From: SZUA-521 sp041738285
Lineage (GTDB): Bacteria; Pseudomonadota; Gammaproteobacteria; Pseudomonadales; Azotimanducaceae
Assembly (NCBI GenBank): GCA_041738285.1
Contig: JBGSQB010000002.1
Coordinates: 1 to 14,619 of the forward strand
Direction of reading: 5' to 3'
DNA length: 14,619 bases
A model generated the notes under the pieces. It was not told where the DNA came from. It was given only the letters and a program-made list of their open reading frames with translations, and ran no database searches. Positions within the stretch are counted from its first letter, which is position 1. Every line of letters starts with the position of its first letter. Below, piece by piece: positions 1 to 7,301 of the stretch. The translations under genes were made by a program, and so were the position numbers.

Positions 1-1
1 C

Positions 2-424
2 AGTTGCGCGCCGGCGGCGCGGCTGCGCTACCAGCAACGACTGTCAACACCGCTACTCGATCGCTTCGACCTACGTCTGACAGTGGCCGCGGTCGCGCGC
101 GAGGAACTGCTCAGTCGCCCGGCCAGGCACCCCGAACGCGAGCTCCTTGCCGCACAGGTACGCGCCGCCCGCGCCCGCCAACAACATCGCTCGGGGGCTC
201 ACAATGGTGAACTGGCGGGAGCTGTATTGGAACGCGCTTGTCAGGTCGACGATCGCGGCCGCAGTTTGCTCGGCAGCGCAATGGATCGGTTGGGATTATC
301 CGCGCGGGGCGTACATCGGGTGATGCGTGTCGCACGCACCATCGCCGACCTCGAAGGATCCGATCCCGTCGACGTCAGCCATCTCGCCGAGGCGTTGAGC
401 TACCGGGATGCGCGCGCCCCTTAG
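2..424 (+). CDS. comM: ComM/YifB-type Mg-chelatase-like AAA+ protein, C-terminal fragment
   Basis: About 140 C-terminal residues are present; the gene begins upstream of the window and is read in the frame starting at base 2, ending in TAG at 422-424. The fragment opens with an RYQQRLSTPLLDRFDL stretch, the sensor/arginine-rich segment typical of the YifB/ComM Mg-chelatase-like ATPase. It ends with the C-terminal helical domain (LGLSARGVHRVMRVARTIADL, split here as LGLSARG at about residues 97-103 and VARTIADL just after, then HLAEALSYR). Family knowledge: ComM is a hexameric helicase that promotes branch migration during natural transformation; full proteins are about 500 residues. The Walker motifs lie outside the window and cannot be checked. 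The stop codon shares bases with the stop of the convergent cytochrome gene. Family assignment is confident; a role in competence in this organism is inference. Confidence 0.88.
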   Translation, partial: SCAPAARLRYQQRLSTPLLDRFDLRLTVAAVAREELLSRPARHPERELLAAQVRAARARQQHRSGAHNGELAGAVLERACQVDDRGRSLLGSAMDRLGLSARGVHRVMRVARTIADLEGSDPVDVSHLAEALSYRDARAP

Positions 425-840
425 TTCGCGCCACTCATGAATGCAGTGGCCGCTTGGAGCTCATCATCGGAGCATGCCATGCACGTGCCTCTCGGTGGCA
501 TCGCATTCAGTCCGTTCAGGGTGTGCTGCCAGAGCACATCTGGATCCTGGGCCAGGCGCGGGGCCCACTCTTCGGCGTTGTGGAGTTTTGGCGCGCCACC
601 TACACCTGCCGTGTGACAGGCGAAACAGAACTGGTTGTAAACCGCTTCACCCGACAGTCCCAGTCCCGAGCCGCCGCCAGCTGCCACTGCGCTCGCCTGG
701 CCGCAGTCCTCGCCCGCCTTACACAGTTGCCCAGCGGGCTGCAGCCGTTCCCGGATCTCGGCTTCCGTTCCCGGCGGCACACGATCGGCCATCGCGTTGA
801 CGGTGACCAGGACAAAGATCAGGGCAAGCAAACGATTCAC
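421..840 (-). CDS. Cytochrome c5-type monohaem c-type cytochrome
   Basis: A 139-residue protein starting at GTG (840-838). A GGAG lies 6 nt upstream; the ATG two bases earlier is out of frame and runs straight into TGA. Residues 1-18 form a signal peptide (hydrophobic LLALIFVLVTV, then AMA before DR), so the mature protein is periplasmic. A haem-binding CFACH sits at 72-76 and the Met axial ligand in NAMPPRG at M114. Cys120 and Cys123 (GTCMACSDDEL) match the extra Cys pair characteristic of cytochrome c5. An N-terminal extension with a Cys pair (C40, C46) precedes a glycine-rich linker. Family role: soluble or peripheral electron carrier to terminal oxidases or other redox enzymes. It follows liuA by 48 bp but appears to have its own promoter. 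It could also accept electrons from the amine dehydrogenase encoded further upstream on the same strand; that is speculation. Confidence 0.9.
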   Translation of the reverse strand: MNRLLALIFVLVTVNAMADRVPPGTEAEIRERLQPAGQLCKAGEDCGQASAVAAGGGSGLGLSGEAVYNQFCFACHTAGVGGAPKLHNAEEWAPRLAQDPDVLWQHTLNGLNAMPPRGTCMACSDDELQAATAFMSGAN

Positions 841-876
841 ATCGAACTCCAGGTGCCGGGTGCGAAAAACGCGAGG

Positions 877-882
877 ATTATA
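877..882 (-). promoter_or_regulatory. Possible sigma-70 -10 box for the cytochrome c5 gene
   Basis: On the minus strand a perfect TATAAT lies in the 48-bp gap between liuA and the cytochrome gene, 37 bp before the GTG start. No good -35 hexamer is visible 16-18 bp upstream, where the sequence is the end of liuA. The perfect -10 and sensible leader length suggest the cytochrome can be transcribed apart from the liu genes. The call rests on one hexamer. Confidence 0.35.
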
Positions 883-888
883 GTCGCT

Positions 889-2061
889 TTAGCCGGTGGC
901 GTTGTAGAGCTCACGGCCGATCAGCATCCGGCGAATTTCGCTGGTCCCCGCGCCGATCTCGTAGAGCTTGGCGTCACGCAGCAACCGACCCGCCGGAAAC
1001 TCGTTGATGTAGCCGTTGCCGCCCAATGCCTGAATCGTTTCCAGCGCCATGTGGGTCGCCTTTTCGGCTGCGAACAGGATGCACCCAGCGGCGTCGAAGC
1101 GCGTCGTCTTGCCAGCATCGCAGGCGCGTGCCACCGCGTACACGTAGGATCGCGCCGCGTTGGTGGTGGTGTACATATCGGCGATCTTTCCCTGCATCAG
1201 CTGGAAGGTGCCAATCGGTTCACCAAATTGCTTGCGCTCGTGCACATACGGCATGACCACATCGAGGCACGCCCGCATGATGCCGAGCGGCCCGCCCGAC
1301 AACACCACGCGCTCGTAATCGAGGCCGCTCATGAGGATCGACACGCCCTTGCCCACGCCACCGAGCACCTGACTCTTGGGCACCACGCAGTCATCGAACA
1401 CGAGTTCACACGTATCCGACCCGCGCATGCCGAGCTTGTCGAGCTTCTGCGCGGTGGAAAATCCCGCATAGCCTTTCTCGATGATGAACGCGGTGATGCC
1501 CTTCGCACCGAGCGCGGGGTCAACCGTCGCATAGACGATGAGGACATCCGCCTGCGGCCCATTGGTGATCCACATCTTGTTGCCAGTGAGTACGAACGCA
1601 TCGCCCTGCTCGCGGGCGCGCAGTTTGAGGCCGACTACGTCCGAACCGGCCGCGGGCTCGCTCATCGCCAATGCCCCGAGGTACTCACCACTCACGAGCT
1701 TCGGCAGATAGCGGGATTTCTGCGCCTGGCTGCCGAAGCGGCGCAGCTGATTGACGCACAGATTCGAGTGCGCGCCATAAGACAAGCCTACCGACGCCGA
1801 CGCCCGACTGATCTCCTCCATCGCTACCGTGTGGGCAAGGTAGCCGAGGCCAACGCCCCCGAACTCGGGCTCGACCGTCATGCCGAGCAGACCCAAGTCA
1901 CCCAGCTGCGGCCACAGATCGCGCGGGAACTCGTTCGACTGGTCGATCGCCTGCGCCCGCGGCGCAATCTCCGCGGCGGCAAACTGCCACACGAGATCCC
2001 GCAGCGCGTCGATGTCATCGCCAAGGCCAAAGTCGAATGCGGGAATCGCGATGCCCGTCAT
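889..2061 (-). CDS. liuA: Isovaleryl-CoA dehydrogenase
   Basis: A 390-residue FAD-dependent acyl-CoA dehydrogenase of normal family length. It oxidises isovaleryl-CoA to 3-methylcrotonyl-CoA in leucine and isovalerate catabolism, passing electrons to ETF. The N-terminal helical domain is followed by acyl-CoA dehydrogenase signature 1 (LAMSEPAAGSDV, 131-142) and signature 2 (QALGGNGYINEF, starting at 345). The residue that marks isovaleryl-CoA dehydrogenases is E250 in SGLDYERVVLSGGP, which matches the catalytic Glu254 of the human enzyme. At the place where most family members keep their catalytic Glu (near C-terminal YEIGAGTSE), this protein has GA, also as in isovaleryl-CoA dehydrogenases. 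The ATG overlaps the liuD stop as ATGA, so the two are probably translationally coupled. It is the last of the three liu genes. Confidence in the specific substrate is high because of E250. Confidence 0.95.
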   Translation of the reverse strand: MTGIAIPAFDFGLGDDIDALRDLVWQFAAAEIAPRAQAIDQSNEFPRDLWPQLGDLGLLGMTVEPEFGGVGLGYLAHTVAMEEISRASASVGLSYGAHSNLCVNQLRRFGSQAQKSRYLPKLVSGEYLGALAMSEPAAGSDVVGLKLRAREQGDAFVLTGNKMWITNGPQADVLIVYATVDPALGAKGITAFIIEKGYAGFSTAQKLDKLGMRGSDTCELVFDDCVVPKSQVLGGVGKGVSILMSGLDYERVVLSGGPLGIMRACLDVVMPYVHERKQFGEPIGTFQLMQGKIADMYTTTNAARSYVYAVARACDAGKTTRFDAAGCILFAAEKATHMALETIQALGGNGYINEFPAGRLLRDAKLYEIGAGTSEIRRMLIGRELYNATG

Positions 2062-3968
2062 GACTGCTTCACCACGACCACCAACTCCGCACCATCGTCG
2101 ACGCGATCACCGACCTTCACGGGTAGCCGTTCGATGACGCCTTCGAGTGGTGCGAGAATTGTGTGCTCCATCTTCATGGCCTCGAGCACGAGCAGCGGCT
2201 GATTGCGCTTCACGGTGGCACCGATCTGTGCATGGATGGCTATGATCTGTCCCGGCATGGGTGAGCAGACACGGCCGTCGCCATCCATGTCCGCGGCAAC
2301 ATGGTCGACGTCGATGCCAACTTCCCGAATGCGCACGGTCGCTCCACCCTGCATCAGATAGAGTGTGTCGTCGTCGAAACAGACGCCACACGGGACGCGT
2401 TGGCCAGCGATGTTGACGAGTATCGCACCGTCGCTGCCGTCTGCCGCCGCTGCTGCTTCGAGACCATCGATGCCGACCTGCCGTGTTCGACCGTCGCGCT
2501 CGATGCGCACCACCTGCCGATGGGGCAGATTGACCCGGAACGCATCACCCCGCTGCCAGACGGACTCGGAGGCGCGCCGCTGCGCGAACAACACGGCGGC
2601 AACCTCATCCAGGCGCGTTTCTTCTACGGGAATCAACGAGGCACCGGCGGCGGCGATCAGCCCCGTATCGTAGTCTCCTGACAGAAACGAGCCGCTGCCC
2701 AGGACCTGTCGCAGAAATGCCACGTTGTGCTCGACACCCGCGATGCGCGTCTGTGCGAGCGCCCGATCCAGTCTGCCGATGGCTTCCGCACGTGTCCCAC
2801 CATGCGCGATCACCTTCGCGATCATCGGATCGTAGTGCATGGATACTTCGGCGCCGGTCTCCACACCAGTATCGACCCGCACGCCGGGCCCGAACTGCAC
2901 GTGCGCAAGTTTGCCAGTGGATGGCAGAAACTTGCGTCGCGGATTCTCCGCGTACACACGCACTTCGATGGCATGACCGTTCGCGTGCACGTCGGCCTGG
3001 CGGAACGGCAACGCCTCGCCGGCCGCGACGCGCAGCTGAAGCTCGACCAGATCCATGCCGACGATGGCTTCGGTGACCGGGTGCTCCACCTGCAGTCGCG
3101 TGTTCATCTCCATGAAATAGAACTCATCGTTCTCGACGATGAACTCGATCGTGCCGGCGCCGGTGTAGTTGATCGCTGCCGCCGCCTTCACCGCCGCTTC
3201 GCCCATTCGCGCGCGCAGCGCCGGCGAAATGGTCGGCCCGGGTGCCTCCTCGATTACCTTCTGATGACGCCGCTGAACGGAACAATCGCGTTCGAACAGA
3301 TGTACCGTGTTACCGTGCGTATCGGCGATGATCTGGATCTCGATGTGCTTGGGTGACGTCAGATAGCGTTCGAGCAGCACATCGTCATCACCGAACGCCG
3401 CCTTCGACTCGCGCCGCGCGCCGGTCAAGGCAGATGCGAACTCAGCTGCCTTGGTGACGATCCGCATGCCACGGCCACCACCACCGGCAGACGCTTTGAT
3501 CAGCAACGGAAATCCGATTTTCTGAGCGGCGCGTTCCAGTACCGCAGGATCCTGATCGCCATGAAACCCGGGAACGATCGGTGCACCCGCGGCGGCGACA
3601 ATACGCTTGGCGCCGATCTTCGAACCCATCGAGCGGATCGCATTCGCCGACGGGCCCACGAAGGCGCAGCCCGCGTCTGCGCACGCCTGCGCGAGATCGG
3701 GGTTCTCCGACAGAAAACCATAGCCTGGATGCAGCGCCTGCGCGCCTGATGCAGCGACCGCGGCCATGATGGCCTCGATGCGCAAATAGCTGTCGCGCGC
3801 GGGCGCAGGTCCGATGCGAATCGCGCGATCTGCGCTGCGCACATGCAGCGCGTCACGGTCGGCATCGGAATAGACTGCGATGGTTTCGATTCCGAGCCGA
3901 CGGGCGGTGCGGATCACACGACACGCGATTTCACCTCGGTTGGCTATGAGCAGGCGCTGAAACATCAT
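2058..3968 (-). CDS. liuD: 3-methylcrotonyl-CoA carboxylase, alpha (biotin carboxylase/BCCP) subunit
   Basis: About 636 residues. The protein carboxylates its own biotin with ATP and bicarbonate, and the beta subunit then transfers the carboxyl group to 3-methylcrotonyl-CoA. The N-terminal biotin carboxylase domain runs to about residue 450: IANRGEIACR near 10, ATP-grasp glycine loop SAGGGGRGMR near 160-170, and EMNTRLQVEHPVTE. A linker domain follows, then a C-terminal biotinyl domain with VLEAMKMEHT, biotin-bearing Lys near position 599. The start shown is ATG at 3968, giving a TGATG junction with the liuB stop. An in-frame GTG at 3971 and another ATG at 3965 are possible; an AGGA upstream could serve either ATG. 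Propionyl- or geranyl-CoA carboxylase alpha subunits are related, but the gene sits between liuB and liuA, which favours methylcrotonyl-CoA. Confidence 0.93.
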   Translation of the reverse strand: MMFQRLLIANRGEIACRVIRTARRLGIETIAVYSDADRDALHVRSADRAIRIGPAPARDSYLRIEAIMAAVAASGAQALHPGYGFLSENPDLAQACADAGCAFVGPSANAIRSMGSKIGAKRIVAAAGAPIVPGFHGDQDPAVLERAAQKIGFPLLIKASAGGGGRGMRIVTKAAEFASALTGARRESKAAFGDDDVLLERYLTSPKHIEIQIIADTHGNTVHLFERDCSVQRRHQKVIEEAPGPTISPALRARMGEAAVKAAAAINYTGAGTIEFIVENDEFYFMEMNTRLQVEHPVTEAIVGMDLVELQLRVAAGEALPFRQADVHANGHAIEVRVYAENPRRKFLPSTGKLAHVQFGPGVRVDTGVETGAEVSMHYDPMIAKVIAHGGTRAEAIGRLDRALAQTRIAGVEHNVAFLRQVLGSGSFLSGDYDTGLIAAAGASLIPVEETRLDEVAAVLFAQRRASESVWQRGDAFRVNLPHRQVVRIERDGRTRQVGIDGLEAAAAADGSDGAILVNIAGQRVPCGVCFDDDTLYLMQGGATVRIREVGIDVDHVAADMDGDGRVCSPMPGQIIAIHAQIGATVKRNQPLLVLEAMKMEHTILAPLEGVIERLPVKVGDRVDDGAELVVVVKQS

Positions 3969-5581
3969 CACATCCTGAAGATGCCGAAGCGGGCATCGGT
4001 GAGCGAAGCGGGCTCACGACATGCAACCGACAGCGCGAGGGCGAGCACACGGCGCGTATCGACCGGATCGATCACCCCGTCGTCCCAGAGCCGCGCGCTC
4101 GCATAGTAGGGATGGCCCTGAGCATCGTACTGACCGCGAATTTCGTTCATGAACGACTGCTGGTCTGCTTCCGGCCATGATTCACCGCGCGCGGCAGCCC
4201 CATCGCGGCGGACCGTTGCGAGCACGTGCGCTGCCTGCTCACCGCCCATGACCGAGATGCGCGCGTTCGGCCACGTCCACAGCATGCGGCCGCCGTACGA
4301 CCGGCCACACATCGCGTAGTTTCCGGCACCGAACGAACCGCCAATGACCACGGTGAACTTGGGCACCCGCGCACAGGCGACCGCAGTGACCATCTTCGCC
4401 CCATCTTTGGCGATGCCCTGGTTCTCGTATTTCTTGCCGACCATGAAGCCGGTGATGTTCTGCAGGAACAGCAGTGGAACCCCCCGCCGGTCAGCAAGCT
4501 GAATGAAGTGCGCGCCCTTGAGCGCCGATTCGGAAAAGAGTATGCCGTTATTCGCCACGATGGCGACCGGCATGCCTTCGATGTGAGCAAAGCCTGTCAC
4601 CAGCGTCTCACCGTAAAGCGGCTTGAACTCGTGAAACTCGGAGCCATCCACGAGCCGCGCGATGACCTCACGGACGTCGTACGGTGTGCGGGTGTCCTTC
4701 GGCAGTACGCCGTACAGCTCGTCGGCCGGATACAGCGGCGCTGCGGGCGCCTGACACGCCACCGTCGCGCGGTACAGCGTCGCGTCGCTGGCAACGATCT
4801 CACGCGCAATGGCGAGTGCATGCTCATCGTTCGCCGCCAGATGGTCGGCAACGCCCGAGATCCGCGCATGCACGTCACCACCGCCGAGGCTTTCGGCATC
4901 GACTTCTTCACCGGTCGCCGCCTTCACCAGCGGCGGACCACCGAGAAAGATCGTCCCTTGGTTGCGCACGATGATCGCCTGATCGCACATCGCGGGCACG
5001 TACGCGCCGCCCGCCGTGCAGCTGCCCATCACCACGGCGATCTGCGCGATGCCACGCGCGGACATGTTCGCCTGGTTGTAGAAGATGCGGCCGAAGTGAT
5101 GTCGGTCGGGAAACACTTCTTCCTGCATCGGTAGGAACGCACCCCCGGAATCCACCAGATAGATACACGGCAAAGGGTTTTCGAGCGCGATCTCCTGGGC
5201 GCGCAGGTGCTTCTTCACCGTGATCGGGTAGTACGTGCCGCCCTTGACGGTTGCATCGTTGCAGACCACCACGCACTCGCGTCCCGACACGCGACCGACG
5301 CCCGTGATCACACCGCCCGACGGCACGACATCGTCGTACAGCTCGTGACCTGCGAGCTGACTCGTCTCGAGAAAGCTCGCCCCCGGATCGAGCAGCGTCT
5401 CGATGCGTTCGCGAGGAAGTAGTTTGCCACGCTGGGTGTGGCGCGCCCGCGAGCGTTCATCACCGCCGAGTGCGATCTGGCCGACCACCGCGCGCAGATC
5501 CGCACTCAGTGCGCGGTGATGCAGCGCGTTGGCGGCGAACGCATCGGCGCGCGGGTCTGTTTTGCTGCGCAATACCGCCAT
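3968..5581 (-). CDS. liuB: 3-methylcrotonyl-CoA carboxylase, beta (carboxyltransferase) subunit
   Basis: A 537-residue protein of the usual length for methylcrotonyl-CoA carboxylase beta subunits. It transfers carboxyl from biotin to the gamma carbon of 3-methylcrotonyl-CoA, yielding 3-methylglutaconyl-CoA. Two crotonase-fold carboxyltransferase halves are visible. The N-terminal half has the oxyanion region GSCTAGGAYVPAMCD (176-190) preceded by the SGGAFLPMQEEVFPD and HFGRIFYNQANMSARG segments typical of this subunit. The C-terminal half has GGSFGAGNYAMCGR at 404-417 and then WTWPNARISVMGG. The ATG has a GGAG 8 nt upstream. It is the first gene of the liuB-liuD-liuA unit and follows a 107-bp gap containing repeats and a palindrome. 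Most liu operons carry liuC and liuE as well; neither is here. Confidence 0.95.
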   Translation of the reverse strand: MAVLRSKTDPRADAFAANALHHRALSADLRAVVGQIALGGDERSRARHTQRGKLLPRERIETLLDPGASFLETSQLAGHELYDDVVPSGGVITGVGRVSGRECVVVCNDATVKGGTYYPITVKKHLRAQEIALENPLPCIYLVDSGGAFLPMQEEVFPDRHHFGRIFYNQANMSARGIAQIAVVMGSCTAGGAYVPAMCDQAIIVRNQGTIFLGGPPLVKAATGEEVDAESLGGGDVHARISGVADHLAANDEHALAIAREIVASDATLYRATVACQAPAAPLYPADELYGVLPKDTRTPYDVREVIARLVDGSEFHEFKPLYGETLVTGFAHIEGMPVAIVANNGILFSESALKGAHFIQLADRRGVPLLFLQNITGFMVGKKYENQGIAKDGAKMVTAVACARVPKFTVVIGGSFGAGNYAMCGRSYGGRMLWTWPNARISVMGGEQAAHVLATVRRDGAAARGESWPEADQQSFMNEIRGQYDAQGHPYYASARLWDDGVIDPVDTRRVLALALSVACREPASLTDARFGIFRM

Positions 5582-5592
5582 GTGCCGACTCC

Positions 5593-5624
5593 GGGAACTG
5601 AGGGACGGGAACTGGGGACCAGTT
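5593..5624. repeat. Palindrome and direct repeats in the liuB leader
   Basis: On the plus strand GGGAACTG occurs twice (5593-5600 and 5607-5614), 14 bp apart. The second copy runs into a perfect inverted repeat AACTGG-GGA-CCAGTT (5610-5624). The block lies 12-43 bp upstream of the liuB ATG. It could be a regulator binding site, an mRNA hairpin in the leader, or a remnant of a GGGAACTG/GGGAC-type intergenic repeat. It does not resemble the LiuR operator as I remember it. The repeats are seen directly; the function is unknown. Confidence 0.5.
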
Positions 5625-5673
5625 TACCTATTTCGACCGGGCATTCGTGAGCACCGCTCTCTCCGAAACAGGT

Positions 5674-5691
5674 TGAGGCAGCGCCGCCTCA
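5674..5691 (-). terminator. Weak hairpin at the end of the MFS gene
   Basis: The arms TGAGGC (5674-5679) and GCCTCA (5686-5691) form a perfect 6-bp stem with a 6-base loop, overlapping the TGA stop of the transporter gene. No U-run follows on the transcribed strand, so a classical Rho-independent terminator is not supported. It may slow 3' decay or end transcription poorly between the amine and liu genes. Confidence 0.25.
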
Positions 5692-6876
5692 CCACGCTAC
5701 GCGGCCGTGTTTGTTCAGAGCATCGAGCAATCCGGCAGGCTTGGCTACGAGGACCGCGCTCGCGATCATCAGCGCAATCGAGAACATCACGACCTGATCG
5801 ACATCACCTCCAGCGATGAGCACGGCTGCAATTGCAGGTCCTGTGGCAAGTCCCAGACTGCTTGTGAATCCGGCAACGGCCGCCAGGCGTCCCGAGTTGT
5901 CCATCTCAGCAACCACGCCGAGAAGATAAGGAAATGTCACGCTGAAAAAGATGCCGAAGCCGACGCCCGCGGCAAAGAACGACAGCTGACTGTCGGGCAA
6001 CATCAGCAGCAGCGATGCGGCGGTGAGGATGGTGCCCACGAAGACGGGCAGAAGTCGGCCACTGCGCGTCGACCACCAGGTCACCAGAAGTGCCGCAGGC
6101 CCACCAATCCATAGCGACACCGCCACCGCGAGGCTGACAAAGGTGGCGTCGAAGTGATGGTGACTGCCCACTTCGATGACATAGGCGAACGTCGCCATCT
6201 GCGCCGCCTGGTAGAGAAACAGTGCCCCGAGGGCGAGCGCGATCGGGGGCCACGCCGCGCGATCTGGCGGACCGAACTCGCGACGCCGTCCGGACAACAT
6301 CGGATAGTCGTCGAGCAGCGTCGTCAGCACCAGCGCAATCACGGAGTACCCGGCCAGTACGAACCACACGACGTTCGCGCCCATGTCGGCGATCAACGGC
6401 GTCAGCACGGCCGCGCCAATGCCACCGAGCGTCAGTTGAACACCGATGAAGATGGCGAACGTTCGTTCCGGACTGGTCGTGCGCGCGATGACGGAAGTGA
6501 CGACCCCAAGCAGCGCACCACTAGCGAGGCCGTGACAGAAACGACTCGTCATCAGCGTCGTTGCATCGCTTGCCCACGCAGAGAACAAATCCGCCGACGC
6601 GATCAACACCAGGAGCGCCAACGCCACAGGTCGCCAGGAGACACGCGCGACGAAGAAAACGGCAAGGAATCCACCCAGTGCGTTGCCGTACATGTTGGCC
6701 GAGAGTACGTACCCTGCCGATTCCGGAGTAAACACGGAACCTGCGGCAAGGCCCGACACAATCACGGGACTGACGTTGGCGTACAGAATTCCGGCGGTTG
6801 CGAGCAGGCCCAGCACAAAGCGTGCGGGGAGTCCTTCTGGAGCGAGTCGAAAAGATCGTGGACGCGCTGCGTCCAT
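5689..6876 (-). CDS. MFS transporter (12-TM type) of the amine dehydrogenase cluster
   Basis: A 395-residue, strongly hydrophobic protein with about 12 membrane segments arranged in two halves separated by a charged loop (LDDYPMLSGRRREFGPPDR). A degenerate MFS motif A-like loop lies between segments 2 and 3 (GFLAVFFVARVSWRP). The second half contains a histidine cluster (EVGSHHHFD). The chosen start is ATG at 6876, which overlaps the upstream cytochrome stop as TGATG and has AAGGG about 7 nt upstream; a TTG three bases earlier is less likely. Position as the last gene of the aau-like unit suggests movement of an amine, aldehyde or acid product across the inner membrane. The substrate cannot be told from sequence, and a drug-efflux role is not excluded. 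The Alcaligenes faecalis aau cluster also has genes of unknown function after its cytochrome gene; I cannot say whether they match this one. Confidence 0.82.
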   Translation of the reverse strand: MDAARPRSFRLAPEGLPARFVLGLLATAGILYANVSPVIVSGLAAGSVFTPESAGYVLSANMYGNALGGFLAVFFVARVSWRPVALALLVLIASADLFSAWASDATTLMTSRFCHGLASGALLGVVTSVIARTTSPERTFAIFIGVQLTLGGIGAAVLTPLIADMGANVVWFVLAGYSVIALVLTTLLDDYPMLSGRRREFGPPDRAAWPPIALALGALFLYQAAQMATFAYVIEVGSHHHFDATFVSLAVAVSLWIGGPAALLVTWWSTRSGRLLPVFVGTILTAASLLLMLPDSQLSFFAAGVGFGIFFSVTFPYLLGVVAEMDNSGRLAAVAGFTSSLGLATGPAIAAVLIAGGDVDQVVMFSIALMIASAVLVAKPAGLLDALNKHGRVAW

Positions 6877-7301
6877 CAATACCCTTGGCCGAGGTGCTCT
6901 TCGATGCGCGCTTCCAGATCGACTCTCACCCCATCGATGTCCTCCGGCGCGGCGCGGCGCAGACGAGCGACCTCATCGGTCGAATAGGGCTTGGCGTCCG
7001 CCGGCACCGAATCGCCACCGAACTCGCCGATGATGTAGTTGAGCACATCGGCGAGCTGCGCATCCGTGAGCGGCGACTGGCGTGAACCCGGTACCTGCAC
7101 CAGGTAGTCGCGGCCACCGGGTACAGTCAGGTAGTAGCCGACTCGATCTTTCAACATGGGCACCTCGGGCGGCGCACCTTCGCCACCCATCCGATGGCAT
7201 CCCATGCAGTTGAGCGTGTAGTCGAGGCGCGCGCCGCCATGGGCGGCGGTTGCGAGCCCGACCACGAGCAGGGCAGCAAAGTTGTTAGCTATCGACCGCA
7301 A
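6876..7301 (-). CDS. Small periplasmic monohaem cytochrome c next to aauA (aau orf-2 like)
   Basis: A 141-residue protein if started at TTG (7301), inside the last codons of aauA. A hydrophobic export signal (FAALLVVGLATAAHG, 8-22) begins there. The open frame continues upstream, but only as an out-of-frame reading of aauA. No clear ribosome site precedes the TTG, so coupling to aauA translation is likely. Haem motif CMGCH is at 32-36. A C-terminal class I-like helix (LTDAQLADVLNYI) is present, but the segment before it (QVPGSRQSPLTD) lacks the Met normally used as sixth haem ligand. The only later Met is M49, and the only other candidate is a C-terminal His. It probably accepts electrons from the TTQ enzyme, as the gene order matches Alcaligenes faecalis aauBEDA-orf-2, where orf-2 is described as a monohaem cytochrome. 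The start codon is the uncertain part. Confidence 0.8.
   Translation of the reverse strand: MRSIANNFAALLVVGLATAAHGGARLDYTLNCMGCHRMGGEGAPPEVPMLKDRVGYYLTVPGGRDYLVQVPGSRQSPLTDAQLADVLNYIIGEFGGDSVPADAKPYSTDEVARLRRAAPEDIDGVRVDLEARIEEHLGQGY

Noticed and set aside
862..873. GCG-AAAAA-CGC as a terminator after liuA
   Set aside because: The stem is only three base pairs and there is no U-run after it; chance is sufficient.
238..2202. 654-codon plus-strand open frame opposite the cytochrome c5 and liuA genes
   Set aside because: It is antisense to two clearly recognised genes and also overlaps the comM fragment. Its translation is Arg/His-rich without family motifs, as expected from a mirror frame of high-GC codons.
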